Shown here: piece by piece, positions 1 to 8,573 of the stretch
Layout of the letters: every line of letters starts with the position of its first letter
Numbering within the stretch: the first letter of the stretch is position 1
Assembly (NCBI GenBank): GCA_030682475.1
Contig: JAUXOA010000051.1
Span: forward strand, 1 to 64,000
Source: Rhodoferax sp.
Lineage (GTDB): Bacteria; Pseudomonadota; Gammaproteobacteria; Burkholderiales; Burkholderiaceae_C
Direction: 5' to 3'
Length of the DNA: 64,000 nt
Made by a program: the position numbers and the translations under genes
Notes under the pieces: generated by a model
Database searches by the model: none
Seen by the model: only the letters and a program-made list of their open reading frames with translations
What the model was told of the DNA's origin: nothing

Positions 1-325
1 CCGGGAAGTCGTCTTCATTGCAGAAGACACGCACCCGGACGCGGTGGTTGTGCGTGACCGAAAGAAGGTGCACAACCGCGGCGAAACGGGGGCCTTCCCA
101 GCGACCATCACCATACGTGGAGTAGTCCATGCCGCACAGATCGATCAACTGCTCGAAGCAAAGCTGCGGTGCGTCGCGAAGCTGCTGCATGACCGCCAGG
201 TAGTCGACAGCGTCCACAGTGAGCGTCAGCTCTTCACGCTCCACGTGGATGGCCTGGACGCGCTCGCCCAGACACTCGGCCAGCACAGCCTTCAACACTT
301 CTGGATTTACAGCAATCTCGCTCAT
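1..325 (-). CDS. nuoC: NADH-quinone oxidoreductase subunit C (partial, 3' end outside window)
   Basis: This is the N-terminal ~108 residues of the 30-kDa-type subunit of respiratory complex I, part of the peripheral arm that passes electrons from NADH towards quinone. The frame opens with ATG ([12 protein letters not shown]) and reads through [18 protein letters not shown] and [18 protein letters not shown], which is the conserved NuoC core. It runs off the left edge. It follows nuoB by 39 nt on the same strand in the usual nuoA-B-C order, so co-transcription is expected. Family assignment is firm; the remaining length is not visible. Confidence 0.93.
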   Translation of the reverse strand, partial: MSEIAVNPEVLKAVLAECLGERVQAIHVEREELTLTVDAVDYLAVMQQLRDAPQLCFEQLIDLCGMDYSTYGDGRWEGPRFAAVVHLLSVTHNHRVRVRVFCNEDDFP

Positions 326-364
326 GAAAACCGTCTTTCTTGGACTGGGCCGTCGCAACGGCGT

Positions 365-844
365 TCAGGCGCGTGCAATGGTGTTGGTGCGACGGATTTT
401 CTGCTGCAGCTGAATGATTCCGTAGAGCAGGGCCTCTGCCGTCGGAGGGCAGCCAGGCACATAGACGTCAACCGGCACAATGCGGTCACAGCCACGCACC
501 ACGGAATAGCTGTAGTGGTAGTAGCCGCCACCGTTGGCACATGAACCCATGGAAATCACCCAGCGCGGCTCGCTCATCTGGTCATAGACCTTGCGAAATG
601 CGGGCGCCATCTTGTTGGTCAGCGTGCCAGCCACAATGATCAAGTCCGACTGGCGCGGGCTGGCACGAAAGACCTCGGCACCAAAGCGGCTGATGTCATA
701 GCGGGCAGTGGCGACTTGCATCATTTCCACAGCACAACAAGCCAAGCCGAAAGACATGGGCCACAGCGAGCCAGTTTTGGCCCAATTCATCACCGAGTCG
801 TAACTGGTGGTGACAAAGCCTTCTTTGAATACGCCTTCGATCAT
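365..844 (-). CDS. nuoB: NADH-quinone oxidoreductase subunit B
   Basis: This is the 159-residue NuoB/PSST subunit of complex I, which holds the terminal iron-sulfur cluster N2 next to the quinone site. The four expected cluster ligands are present: the tandem cysteines C36-C37 in [12 protein letters not shown]102 in [10 protein letters not shown] and C132 in [13 protein letters not shown]. The length is standard for the family. It lies 14 nt downstream of nuoA and upstream of nuoC, so it is part of the nuo operon. Nothing unusual was seen. Confidence 0.97.
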   Translation of the reverse strand: MIEGVFKEGFVTTSYDSVMNWAKTGSLWPMSFGLACCAVEMMQVATARYDISRFGAEVFRASPRQSDLIIVAGTLTNKMAPAFRKVYDQMSEPRWVISMGSCANGGGYYHYSYSVVRGCDRIVPVDVYVPGCPPTAEALLYGIIQLQQKIRRTNTIARA

Positions 845-858
845 CGCATTACTCCCGG

Positions 859-1218
859 TTACTCCCAGTCAAGGGCACCTTTTTTCCACTCGTAAACAAA
901 GCCCACGACGAGGATGGCCAGAAATACCATCACCGCCCAGAAACCGGTCGCGCCGATGTCCTTGAGCGACACGGCCCAGGGAAACAGGAAGGCAATTTCA
1001 AGGTCAAACAGGATGAACAGGATCGCCACCAGGTAGTAGCGCACATCGAACTTCATGCGGGCATCTTCAAAGGCCTCGAAGCCGCATTCGTAAGGGGAGT
1101 TTTTTGCCGGGTCAGGCCGATTGGGACCCAGGATGTAACCGAGAACCTGCGGGACAATGCCCACAGCAATACCGACCAGGATGAACAAGAGGACGGGCAG
1201 GTACTGATTAAGGTTCAT
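859..1218 (-). CDS. nuoA: NADH-quinone oxidoreductase subunit A
   Basis: This is a 119-residue inner-membrane subunit of complex I with three hydrophobic segments ([40 protein letters not shown] and [17 protein letters not shown]). The conserved [11 protein letters not shown] loop between the first two is typical of NuoA. The start was set at the ATG of MNLNQYLPV rather than an in-frame codon 16 residues earlier, because the family begins here. It is the first nuo gene after the tRNA-Leu gene. Confidence 0.95.
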   Translation of the reverse strand: MNLNQYLPVLLFILVGIAVGIVPQVLGYILGPNRPDPAKNSPYECGFEAFEDARMKFDVRYYLVAILFILFDLEIAFLFPWAVSLKDIGATGFWAVMVFLAILVVGFVYEWKKGALDWE

Positions 1219-1277
1219 CTGGCGATTGTGATCAAAGTCTTCGCTTGCTGTATTGACCCACAACAAGTATGTTAATT

Positions 1278-1362
1278 TGGTGCCGTCGGCGAGACTCGAA
1301 CTCGCACAGCTTTCGCCACTACCCCCTCAAGATAGCGTGTCTACCAATTTCACCACGACGGC
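1278..1362 (-). tRNA. tRNA-Leu (anticodon GAG)
   Basis: The reverse complement folds as an 85-nt class II tRNA. It has acceptor arms GCCGTCG and CGACGGC, discriminator A and an encoded CCA end. The D arm is GTG...CAC, the anticodon stem CTATC/GGTAG and the loop TTGAGGG, placing GAG at positions 34-36. A long variable arm and a T arm with GTTCGAGTC follow. It lies between secG and nuoA on the same strand, an arrangement also known in other betaproteobacteria. Confidence 0.96.
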
Positions 1363-1479
1363 GGCTCTGAGAAATCTGGATTGCGTGAGGCACCTTGCGG
1401 ATTTGGCTTTCCAGACAGAGCCAGAGTTTACCCTGAAATCACCCGGTTTCCCGACGGGAGCAGGCAATTTCAGCAGCAA

Positions 1480-1833
1480 TTATTTAGCTGGGATTTGGGC
1501 CGCGCCAGATGCCGGGACAGCGGGCGCGATGGCTGCTGGAGCCGGCACTGTGACAGCCGATCCCTCAAGCACACTGCCTGCGCTTGCCGCTGGACGAGCG
1601 ACCCCAAAATAAGCAAGCAATAAAGTGCAAGCAAAGAACACTGTGGCCAGTACGGCGGTGCTACGCGACAGAAAGTTGGCGCTGCCGCTGGCGCCAAACA
1701 GGCTGCCCGAACCACCGCTGCCAAAAGCGGCACCCATATCGGCACCCTTGCCCTGTTGCACCAGGATCAGACCGATCATGACCACCGCAGCAATCATCTG
1801 GACAGCCAGCAGGATGGTTAAAAATACATTCAT
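1480..1833 (-). CDS. secG: Preprotein translocase subunit SecG
   Basis: This 117-residue protein has the SecG plan: an N-terminal membrane segment ([20 protein letters not shown]), the conserved [16 protein letters not shown] loop, a second membrane segment ([18 protein letters not shown]) and an Ala/Pro-rich tail. It assists SecYE in protein export. It starts at ATG, with the Shine-Dalgarno-like TTAGGAG just upstream. A copy of the ~55-nt repeat lies only 13 nt before the start codon. It is transcribed after tpiA and before tRNA-Leu. Confidence 0.95.
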   Translation of the reverse strand: MNVFLTILLAVQMIAAVVMIGLILVQQGKGADMGAAFGSGGSGSLFGASGSANFLSRSTAVLATVFFACTLLLAYFGVARPAASAGSVLEGSAVTVPAPAAIAPAVPASGAAQIPAK

Positions 1834-1846
1834 GAAATACTCCTAA

Positions 1847-1900
1847 TAATCAGTTGAGGACAGAGCTTGTTCGCGCAGCAATACTGCGGTCTGTCCCACT
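1847..1900 (-). repeat. Copy 1 of the ~55-nt structured repeat (5' of secG)
   Basis: Read on the minus strand it begins GTGGGACAGACCGCAG and ends CTCTGTCCTCAACTGATTA, matching copies at 14593, 38009 and 49221. The outer GGACAGA/TCTGTCC pairing is kept. The middle differs from the other copies and can form the alternative hairpin CGCAG(TATTG)CTGCG. It is oriented like the downstream gene secG, whose ribosome-binding site follows directly. Confidence 0.85.
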
Positions 1901-1932
1901 TGCGCCGGGCATCGACGATCCCCGGCGGGGTT

Positions 1933-2682
1933 TCAAATGTTGAGAGCAGAAGCAATAATCGATAAAAAGTCCGGGGCCTTGAGCGAAGCGCCGCCGACCA
2001 GGCCGCCATCAATGTCAGGCTGCGCCAGCAAATGCGCCGCATTGGCAGCATTCATGCTGCCACCGTACAGAATGTGGATGCGATCCGCCTGGTTTGAGGC
2101 CGCCTGCAACTGCGCCCGCAGCACAGCGTGCACCTGCTGTGCCTGCTCGGCGCTGGCGGTCTTGCCAGTACCGATGGCCCACACCGGTTCGTACGCCACC
2201 ACGATCTCACTGATGCAATGGCCATTGGCGTGGATCACTGCCGCGAGTTGACGCTTGACCACCTCTTCAGTTCGGCCAGCTTCACGCTCGGCCAGCGTCT
2301 CGCCCACACACACAATCGGCGTGATGCCGCAGGCCAGAGCCCGTTGGGCTTTGGCCGCCACCAGCGCATCGGTCTCGAAATGATATTGACGACGCTCGGA
2401 GTGGCCGACTAAACAATAGCGCACGCCAAACTCCTTGAGCATGGCCCCGGAAATTTCGCCGGTGAAGGCACCCACCTCATGCGGTGACAGGTCCTGCGCG
2501 CCCAGATCAATGGCGCTGCCAGCGAGCAAGACTTGCATTTGGGCCAGGTAGACCGATGGCACACACAGCGCCACCTGACAGGCAGGTGTACCCAGTCCGG
2601 CCAGAAGACCTTGAGCCAAGGTCTGGTTGGCAGCCAGACTGCCGTTCATTTTCCAGTTGCCGGCGATCATCTTTTTTTTCAT
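1933..2682 (-). CDS. tpiA: Triosephosphate isomerase
   Basis: This 249-residue enzyme interconverts dihydroxyacetone phosphate and glyceraldehyde 3-phosphate in glycolysis and gluconeogenesis. Family hallmarks are the N-terminal AGNWKMNG with the substrate lysine, VGHSERR with the electrophilic histidine, [12 protein letters not shown] with the catalytic glutamate and flexible loop, and [10 protein letters not shown] with [10 protein letters not shown] for phosphate binding. The ATG at [10 protein letters not shown] was chosen because homologs begin there. It overlaps the upstream oxidoreductase stop by 4 nt (ATGA), suggesting translational coupling. Confidence 0.97.
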   Translation of the reverse strand: MKKKMIAGNWKMNGSLAANQTLAQGLLAGLGTPACQVALCVPSVYLAQMQVLLAGSAIDLGAQDLSPHEVGAFTGEISGAMLKEFGVRYCLVGHSERRQYHFETDALVAAKAQRALACGITPIVCVGETLAEREAGRTEEVVKRQLAAVIHANGHCISEIVVAYEPVWAIGTGKTASAEQAQQVHAVLRAQLQAASNQADRIHILYGGSMNAANAAHLLAQPDIDGGLVGGASLKAPDFLSIIASALNI

Positions 2683-3674
2683 ACAACACCCCAAGTCAAA
2701 ACAATTTTTCCCACATGCTGGTTGGACTCCATCAGGGCGTGCGCCAAACAAGCATCCGGTGCCGCAAAGGTGCTGTGAATCACCGGCTTGATGCTGCCAC
2801 GCTCAATCAGGGGCCAGACATTTTTCAGACAGGCCTGCGCAATTGCTTCCTTGAAGGCAATCGGCCGCGGCCGCAAGGTGGACCCCGTCACGGTGAGGCG
2901 CCTGCGCAGCACCAGACCGGCGTTGATTTCACTCTTGATGCCACCCTGCACGCCGATGATGACCAAGCGGCCATCTTCACTCAGACATTCAATCTCTTTG
3001 GCCACATAGCTGCCTGCGACCATGTCAAGAATAACATCCACGCCCTGCCCGCCCGTCAAGCGTTTGACCTCATCCTGGAAATCGTGCGTCTTGTAATTGA
3101 TGGCATGATCCGCGCCCAAGGCCAGGCAAGCGGCACATTTCTCGTTACTGCCCGCCGTCACGATGACCCGCGCTCCCGTGGCCTTGGCCAGTTGGATGGC
3201 TGTTACGCCAATACCGCTGGAGCCACCCTGGATCAAAAGCGTCTCGCCCGGCTGCAGGCGTGCCCGGTCAAACACATTGCTCCAGACCGTGAAGAAGGTC
3301 TCGGGCAAGGACGCCGCCTCGACGTCGCTCAAGCCTTTGGGCACCGGCAGGCACTGTGCCATCGGTGCCACACAAAATTCGGCGTAGCCACCACCAGCGA
3401 CCAGCGCACAAACACGCTCACCCAGCTTGAAGCCAGCGCGCGCCAGTTCCTGCGCATCGCCCTGTTCGATCACACCCGCCACTTCCAGCCCCGGAATATC
3501 CGATGCACCCGGCGGCACCGGGTAATTGCCGGTGCGTTGCAACACATCGGGCCGATTGATGCCACTGGCGGCCACGCGGATGAGCAACTCGCCGACGCCC
3601 GGCACCGGCACCGGTCGCTCAGCCAGGCGCAGCACCTCGGGCCCACCATAGGCTGTGATCTCGATGGCTTTCAT
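2679..3674 (-). CDS. NAD(P)H quinone oxidoreductase (zinc-independent MDR family, PIG3-like)
   Basis: This 331-residue medium-chain dehydrogenase/reductase has an N-terminal GroES-like domain ([38 protein letters not shown]). A Rossmann domain follows with the NADPH motif [21 protein letters not shown]. The zinc ligands of true alcohol dehydrogenases are not evident, which fits the quinone oxidoreductase (QOR/TP53I3-like) branch. The physiological acceptor cannot be read from sequence. It is the first gene of the unit ending in nuo, and its stop overlaps the tpiA start. Confidence 0.85.
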   Translation of the reverse strand: MKAIEITAYGGPEVLRLAERPVPVPGVGELLIRVAASGINRPDVLQRTGNYPVPPGASDIPGLEVAGVIEQGDAQELARAGFKLGERVCALVAGGGYAEFCVAPMAQCLPVPKGLSDVEAASLPETFFTVWSNVFDRARLQPGETLLIQGGSSGIGVTAIQLAKATGARVIVTAGSNEKCAACLALGADHAINYKTHDFQDEVKRLTGGQGVDVILDMVAGSYVAKEIECLSEDGRLVIIGVQGGIKSEINAGLVLRRRLTVTGSTLRPRPIAFKEAIAQACLKNVWPLIERGSIKPVIHSTFAAPDACLAHALMESNQHVGKIVLTWGVV

Positions 3675-3757
3675 GGTCTTTTTTCTCAGCTAGCCCTTGC
3701 GTAACAAACGCAAGACGCTATTGATTTATTGATGTTTTCGTAATTCATGACACCACA

Positions 3758-3807
3758 CCGTTCGGGCTGAGCTTGTCGAAGCCCTTCGACAAGCTCAGGG
3801 CGAACGG
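3758..3807. repeat. 50-bp near-palindromic REP-like element
   Basis: The arms CCGTTCGGGCTGAGCTTGTC and its near-complement ending AGGGCGAACGG abut around a central GAAGCCCTTC, giving an almost perfect dyad. The same arm sequence returns at 49092-49172 with a spacer inserted. Elements of this type are widespread intergenic repeats in proteobacteria. It lies between the oxidoreductase promoter side and the end of pnp. Confidence 0.8.
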
Positions 3808-3864
3808 TAGTAAGTTGCCTGTCATGATTTATGGAAGTATCAATAATAGAGGACAGGATAGCAA

Positions 3865-5985
3865 TCAGGCCTGGTCAAAACCCTGCTGGGCCGGACGGTC
3901 CAGCAAGACTTTCATAGACAGCTTGATGCGGCCCTTCTCGTCCGTCTCCATGACCTTGACCCTGACGATCTGGCCTTCAGACAGGTAGTCTGTGACCTTC
4001 TCGACCCGCTCGTGCGCGATCTGGCTGATGTGCAGCAGGCCGTCTTTGCCAGGCAGCAGGTTGACCAAAGCGCCAAAGTCCAGAATCTTGGTGATCGCAC
4101 CTTCGTAGATCTTGCCGATTTCGACTTCAGCCGTGATCTGCTGAATGCGGCGCTTGGCTTCTTCAGCCTTGGCCGGATCCGCCGAGGCGATGGTGATGGT
4201 GCCATCTTCATCAATGTTGATCTGGGTGCCGGTCTCTTCGGTCAGCGCGCGAATAACAGCGCCGCCCTTGCCGATCACGTCACGGATCTTGTCGGGGTTG
4301 ATCTTCATGGTGAACAGGCGCGGTGCGAAGTTGGAGACTTCGGTCTTGGCCTCGGCCATGGCTTCCTGCATCTTGCCCAGGATGTGCATGCGGGCTTCCT
4401 TGGCCTGCGCCAGCGCCACTTGCATGATTTCCTTGGTGATGCCCTGGATCTTGATGTCCATCTGCAGCGCGGTGATGCCGTTGGTGGTACCGGCGACCTT
4501 GAAGTCCATGTCGCCCAGGTGATCTTCGTCACCCAGGATGTCGGTCAGCACGGCAAAACGGCTACCGTCCTTGATCAGACCCATGGCGATGCCGGCCACG
4601 TGGGCTTTGATGGGCACGCCAGCGTCCATCAAGGAGAGGCAGCCGCCGCAGACCGATGCCATCGACGAGGAGCCATTGGACTCGGTGATTTCCGAGACCA
4701 CACGCATGGTGTAAGGAAACTCTTCTTTGCTTGGCAGCACAGCCATCAAAGCACGCTTGGCCAGACGACCGTGGCCGATTTCACGGCGCTTGGGCGTGCC
4801 GACGCGACCAGTCTCGCCGGTGGCGAACGGAGGCATGTTGTAGTGCAGCAGGAAGCGGTCTTCATAGTCGCCCGTCAGTGCATCAATGCGCTGCGCATCG
4901 CGCTCGGTACCCAGCGTGGTGACCACCAGCGCCTGGGTTTCACCGCGTGTGAACAAGGCCGAGCCGTGGGTACGGGGCAGCACGCTGTTGCGGATTTCGA
5001 TGGCGCGCACGGTACGGGTGTCGCGGCCGTCAATGCGCGGCTCACCGGCCAGAATCTGGCTGCGCACAATCTTGGCTTCAATGTCAAACAGCATGCCTTC
5101 AATGGCAACTCCGTCAAACGCCACACCATCAAGCTTCAGGTCTGCCATCACGACAGCGTAGGCTTCGCGGCAGGCGCGGGTACGCGCCTGCTTGTTGCGA
5201 ATTTGGTAAGCGGCCACCAGTTTGTCCTTGGCCAGCGCGCCCACTTTGGCGATCAGCGGCTCGTTCTTAGGCGGCGCCGTCCAGTCCCACAGTGGTTTAC
5301 CGGCGTCGCGCACCAGTTCGTGAATCGCGTTGATGGCGATATTGCCCTGTTCATGGCCAAACACCACAGCGCCGAGCATGATTTCTTCGGACAGTTGCTG
5401 CGCTTCGGATTCGACCATCAGCACAGCGGTTTCGGTTCCGGCCACCACCAGATCCATGATCGAATCCTTGCGCGCGGTCTGACCCGGGTTGAGCACGTAT
5501 TCGCCGTTGATGTAGCCGACGCGGGCTGCGCCAATCGGGCCGCTGAACGGAATGCCGCTGATCGACAGCGCTGCGCTGGTGGCGATCAGGGCCGCAATGT
5601 CGGCATCGACCTCGGGGTTGAGCGACAGGGTATGCACCACCACGTGCACTTCATTGAAAAAACCTTCAGGAAACAAGGGGCGAATCGGGCGGTCGATCAG
5701 ACGGCTGGTCAGCGTTTCAAACTCGCTGGGGCGGCCTTCACGCTTGAAGAAGTTGCCGGGAATCTTGCCTATGGCATAGGATTTTTCAAGGTAGTCCACC
5801 GTCAGGGGAAAGAAGTCCTGACCGGCCTTGCCTTCGGTCTTGCCAACCACGGTCGCCAACACCACGGTACCGTCCATGTCCAGCAGTACTGCGCCGTTCG
5901 CCTGGCGGGCGATTTCGCCGGTTTCCATGGTGACCGTATGCTGGCCCCACTGGAAGGTTTTGGTGACTTTGTTAAATATGCTCAT
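3865..5985 (-). CDS. pnp: Polyribonucleotide nucleotidyltransferase (PNPase)
   Basis: This 706-residue 3'-5' phosphorolytic exoribonuclease is central to mRNA decay. It has two RNase PH domains flanking an all-helical linker, then a KH domain ([25 protein letters not shown] loop) and a C-terminal S1 domain ([20 protein letters not shown] onward). The ATG at [14 protein letters not shown] was chosen over an in-frame upstream codon because it follows a good GGAGAT ribosome-binding site and matches family starts. It is downstream of rpsO, the classical rpsO-pnp order, separated by a terminator and a structured leader. Confidence 0.97.
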   Translation of the reverse strand: MSIFNKVTKTFQWGQHTVTMETGEIARQANGAVLLDMDGTVVLATVVGKTEGKAGQDFFPLTVDYLEKSYAIGKIPGNFFKREGRPSEFETLTSRLIDRPIRPLFPEGFFNEVHVVVHTLSLNPEVDADIAALIATSAALSISGIPFSGPIGAARVGYINGEYVLNPGQTARKDSIMDLVVAGTETAVLMVESEAQQLSEEIMLGAVVFGHEQGNIAINAIHELVRDAGKPLWDWTAPPKNEPLIAKVGALAKDKLVAAYQIRNKQARTRACREAYAVVMADLKLDGVAFDGVAIEGMLFDIEAKIVRSQILAGEPRIDGRDTRTVRAIEIRNSVLPRTHGSALFTRGETQALVVTTLGTERDAQRIDALTGDYEDRFLLHYNMPPFATGETGRVGTPKRREIGHGRLAKRALMAVLPSKEEFPYTMRVVSEITESNGSSSMASVCGGCLSLMDAGVPIKAHVAGIAMGLIKDGSRFAVLTDILGDEDHLGDMDFKVAGTTNGITALQMDIKIQGITKEIMQVALAQAKEARMHILGKMQEAMAEAKTEVSNFAPRLFTMKINPDKIRDVIGKGGAVIRALTEETGTQINIDEDGTITIASADPAKAEEAKRRIQQITAEVEIGKIYEGAITKILDFGALVNLLPGKDGLLHISQIAHERVEKVTDYLSEGQIVRVKVMETDEKGRIKLSMKVLLDRPAQQGFDQA

Positions 5986-6057
5986 TTTTATCTCCTGGTC
6001 AATTTGGGAGGTGCTGGCCACCTCGCCCGAGCCCGGACTCAGCATCACAGAACACGA

Positions 6058-6099
6058 TGCCATTCCAGGGAAACTCAGCTTAATTTCTCTGGAATGACA
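6058..6099 (-). promoter_or_regulatory. Stem-loop in the pnp 5' leader (candidate RNase III/PNPase autoregulation site)
   Basis: The arms at 6058-6073 (TGCCATTCCAGGGAAA) and 6084-6099 (TTTCTCTGGAATGACA) can form a 16-bp stem with one mismatch and one G-U pair around a 10-nt loop, ending 72 nt before the pnp start. A second small hairpin, GAGGTG(CTGGC)CACCTC, lies at 6008-6024. In Escherichia coli a long pnp leader hairpin is cut by RNase III and PNPase then represses its own mRNA. The same role here is inference. Confidence 0.6.
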
Positions 6100-6130
6100 C
6101 AGCTTCGCTCTGTTTTTGCCTTCTCCGAAG

Positions 6131-6167
6131 TAAAAAACGCCTGAGCTAGTAACTAACTCAGGCGTTC
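6131..6167 (-). terminator. Rho-independent terminator after rpsO
   Basis: On the minus strand AACGCCTGAG and CTCAGGCGTT form a perfect 10-bp stem with an 11-nt loop, followed at once by a run of T. It lies 18 nt past the rpsO stop codon and upstream of pnp, so it would end or attenuate rpsO transcription before pnp. Confidence 0.88.
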
Positions 6168-6184
6168 ATCATTCGATTGATCTC

Positions 6185-6451
6185 TTACTTGCGCAGACCC
6201 AGCTTGGCGATCAGCGCGGTGTAACGCTCAGCGTCTTTGGATTTAAGGTAGTCCAGCAGCTTGCGGCGGCGGCTCACCATGCGCAGCAGACCGCGGCGAC
6301 CGTGATGGTCTTTGGCGTGGGTCTTGAAGTGAGGGGTGAGTTCGTTGATACGGGCCGTCAACAGTGCCACTTGCACTTCGGGGCTGCCGGTGTCACCGGC
6401 CTGGCGTGCGTTGTCTTTGACGACAGCGGCTTTGATACTGGATGCGATCAT
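6185..6451 (-). CDS. rpsO: 30S ribosomal protein S15
   Basis: This is an 88-residue 16S rRNA-binding ribosomal protein of standard length. It contains the family signature [49 protein letters not shown], given here as one continuous conserved block covering residues 21 to 70. It starts at ATG. It is followed by a strong terminator and then pnp. The region upstream of it is the left edge of the accessory restriction-modification island. Confidence 0.97.
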   Translation of the reverse strand: MIASSIKAAVVKDNARQAGDTGSPEVQVALLTARINELTPHFKTHAKDHHGRRGLLRMVSRRRKLLDYLKSKDAERYTALIAKLGLRK

Positions 6452-6558
6452 GTTATTTTTCCTGTTAATGCGGGGGCCTTGCGGGCGCCCCTGTTTTCAA
6501 CTTGCGCCAACGGCTGGAACTGCCACGGGCGTGCGCTTGCGGGATGCAAAGCCTTGAG

Positions 6559-6564
6559 ATTATA
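6559..6564 (-). promoter_or_regulatory. Putative rpsO promoter -10 box
   Basis: TATAAT occurs on the minus strand about 108 nt before the rpsO start codon in an otherwise GC-rich stretch. No good -35 hexamer was seen at 17 nt, so only the -10 match supports it. Confidence 0.45.
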
Positions 6565-6651
6565 GCCCGGAACCAGAGATTACGCCTCTTGAGCCAGTTT
6601 TTCAGACAGAACGTCTCACCGAAAATACTACTGGTTATTCGTACAGATTCG

Positions 6652-6665
6652 ATGTAACATTACAT
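6652..6665. promoter_or_regulatory. Candidate operator palindrome upstream of the RHH-methylase genes
   Basis: ATGTAA-CA-TTACAT is a perfect 6-2-6 dyad ending 26 nt before the start codon of the small ribbon-helix-helix-like gene, in an AT-rich promoter-like stretch. Proteins of that fold commonly bind short dyads in their own promoters. The assignment is inference. Confidence 0.4.
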
Positions 6666-6691
6666 AAGTCACATCATTAGAGAGAATCGCC

Positions 6692-6898
6692 ATGAGTCAA
6701 GGTCCAAGCGGGAGAATGGTTGTCGAGATGGAGCCGCAGCTTAAGAAACGTTTGTATGCGTCTCTTGCAGTCGACGGTCTCACCTTTAAGCAGTGGTTGA
6801 TTTGGCAGACAGAGCGCTACTTGTCTGGACGTGATCAACCGCTTTTGTTTGCCGCAGAGTCATTGCCCCCGACGTATGGCAAACAGCGCGGTCAGTAG
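6692..6898 (+). CDS. Small ribbon-helix-helix-like protein, putative regulator of the RM cassette
   Basis: This is a 68-residue protein with no name I recognise. Its predicted layout is a beta strand (GRMVVEMEPQ, about residues 7-16) followed by two helices (LKKRLYASLAVDG and TFKQWLIWQTERYL). That is the ribbon-helix-helix plan of small dimeric DNA-binding regulators. The tail is short and basic. It sits 22 nt upstream of the methyltransferase on the same strand, and a 14-bp palindrome lies in its promoter. A control-protein role for the cassette is inferred from position and fold only; an antitoxin-like role is possible but no toxin partner is visible. Confidence 0.65.
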   Translation: MSQGPSGRMVVEMEPQLKKRLYASLAVDGLTFKQWLIWQTERYLSGRDQPLLFAAESLPPTYGKQRGQ

Positions 6899-6920
6899 AA
6901 AATCCTCTTAGGACGACACA

Positions 6921-8573
6921 ATGAATTTCATTGAAAACGAATCAGAACAGAAACTAAGAGGTGGGTACTACACCCCGCCTGATTTAGCCCTATTCATGGC
7001 GCAATGGGTCAAGGAAATCGCCCCCAAAATGGTCCTTGAACCTAGCTGCGGTGACGGTGTGTTTTTTAACGCGCTGTCCAAAGTCAAGGGTTTCAAGAAA
7101 TCGACGATTGTGGGCTTCGAGCTCGATGCCGCAGAAGCGGAGAAAGCTCGCGAATGCGCGCGAGACTCAGGCCTGAACGACACAAAAATCCACTCTGCCG
7201 ACTTTCTTCAATGGTCTCTGGAGACCCTAAAAGACGGGTCAAGCAAATTCGATGCAGTTGTTGGTAATCCGCCTTTTATTCGCTATCAATATTTGCCCGA
7301 GCCATTTCAAGTTAGAGCAGAAGCGATCTTCAATGAGCTTTCGCTTCCGTTCACCAAACATACGAATGCCTGGGTCTCGTTCGTTCTTGCCTCTATGGCA
7401 CTGCTCCGACCTGGTGGACGACTTGCAATGGTCGTACCATCCGAGATTATTCACGTTACACATGCTCAGTCTTTGCGCTCTTACCTCGGAAGCATTTGCC
7501 GGCGCCTCGTCATCATTGATCCAGAGGCGTTATGGTTCAGCGACACTCTGCAAGGCGCAGTAATATTGATGGCGGAAAAAAAATGTAGCGAAACCGAAAC
7601 AGCCGAGGGACTTGGCATCTATCCTGTTAAAGATCGTGAGTTCCTTCTCTTATCGCCATCCGATGTGTTCAACAAACCGATTTCAATTAACGGAAAGACT
7701 GTGCGCGGCAAATGGACCCGTGCCTTGCTTGACCTTGAGACTAGATCGCTATTCGATGAATTGACAGATCGCACGGAGATTTATCAATTTAAAGATATTG
7801 CCAAAGTGGACGTAGGGATCGTCACCGGGGCAAATAAATTCTTCCTTGTCCCGGACAGTGTCGTAGAGGCCTATGGCTTGGAACAATGGGCACATCCGAT
7901 GTTCGGGCGCAGTGAGCATTGCCCCGGCATCATCTACGACCAAGAACAGCACACAACAAATGCCATTAAAGGCAATCCGACGAACTTTTTATGGTTCAAC
8001 GAGAAAACGCGCACCATCGACCCTGCGGCAAAGAGTTACATCAAGACAGGCGAACATCAAAACTTGCATACCCGCTACAAATGCCGAGTTAGATCACCTT
8101 GGTACACCGTTCCTTCGGTGTATTCAACTGAGATTGGAATGTTAAAGCGATCCCACAATACGCCTCGTTTGATACTCAATACGGTTGGCGCATACACGAC
8201 CGATACGGCCTACCGAATTCGGACAAGTAAGGTTGTCGCCGAGAAGTTGGTGGGGTGCTTCGTCAACCCCCTCACTGCTTTGAGCGCAGAGCTTGAGGGC
8301 CGCCATTACGGAGGTGGGGTACTCGAATTGATCCCCTCTGAGATCGAGCGACTGCTGGTACCTCTTCCAGAAAAGGTGAAGGTAGATTTAGTCAAACTTG
8401 ATCAAGAGATTCGCACCTTGTCGACACATCAAGTGCTAATGAATCAAGGACAAGTCGTCCTTGGTGCTCTGGGGCTCTCGGCAGAAAAGCAGCACTGTGT
8501 GCTCGAAGGTTGGCGCAGTTTGCGTGATCGACGTCAGCGAACGTCGAGTGAGCCCTTGGACGCAGGCGATTAA
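6921..8573 (+). CDS. N6-adenine DNA methyltransferase (gamma class, TaqI/Eco57I-like)
   Basis: This 550-residue SAM-dependent methyltransferase has its motifs in gamma-class order: motif X GGYYTPP (residues 14-20), motif I LEPSCGDGVF (39-48) for SAM, acidic GFELD (65-69), HSADFL (91-96) and catalytic motif IV VVGNPPF (113-119). The C-terminal half has no catalytic motif and is the likely target-recognition region. It starts at ATG with an AGGA ribosome-binding site. Its stop codon overlaps that of the convergent PLD-type nuclease, as expected for a restriction-modification pair. Base composition is more AT-rich than the backbone, indicating transfer. The DNA target is unknown. Confidence 0.88.
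   Translation: MNFIENESEQKLRGGYYTPPDLALFMAQWVKEIAPKMVLEPSCGDGVFFNALSKVKGFKKSTIVGFELDAAEAEKARECARDSGLNDTKIHSADFLQWSLETLKDGSSKFDAVVGNPPFIRYQYLPEPFQVRAEAIFNELSLPFTKHTNAWVSFVLASMALLRPGGRLAMVVPSEIIHVTHAQSLRSYLGSICRRLVIIDPEALWFSDTLQGAVILMAEKKCSETETAEGLGIYPVKDREFLLLSPSDVFNKPISINGKTVRGKWTRALLDLETRSLFDELTDRTEIYQFKDIAKVDVGIVTGANKFFLVPDSVVEAYGLEQWAHPMFGRSEHCPGIIYDQEQHTTNAIKGNPTNFLWFNEKTRTIDPAAKSYIKTGEHQNLHTRYKCRVRSPWYTVPSVYSTEIGMLKRSHNTPRLILNTVGAYTTDTAYRIRTSKVVAEKLVGCFVNPLTALSAELEGRHYGGGVLELIPSEIERLLVPLPEKVKVDLVKLDQEIRTLSTHQVLMNQGQVVLGALGLSAEKQHCVLEGWRSLRDRRQRTSSEPLDAGD

Noticed and set aside
4012-6144. Long open frame (710 codons) on the plus strand opposite pnp
   Set aside because: It is entirely antisense to a perfectly conserved pnp gene and its His/Gly/Arg-rich composition is what high-GC antisense frames produce. 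The same applies to long antisense frames opposite nrdD (14470-16695) and the indolepyruvate oxidoreductase (26055-28538).
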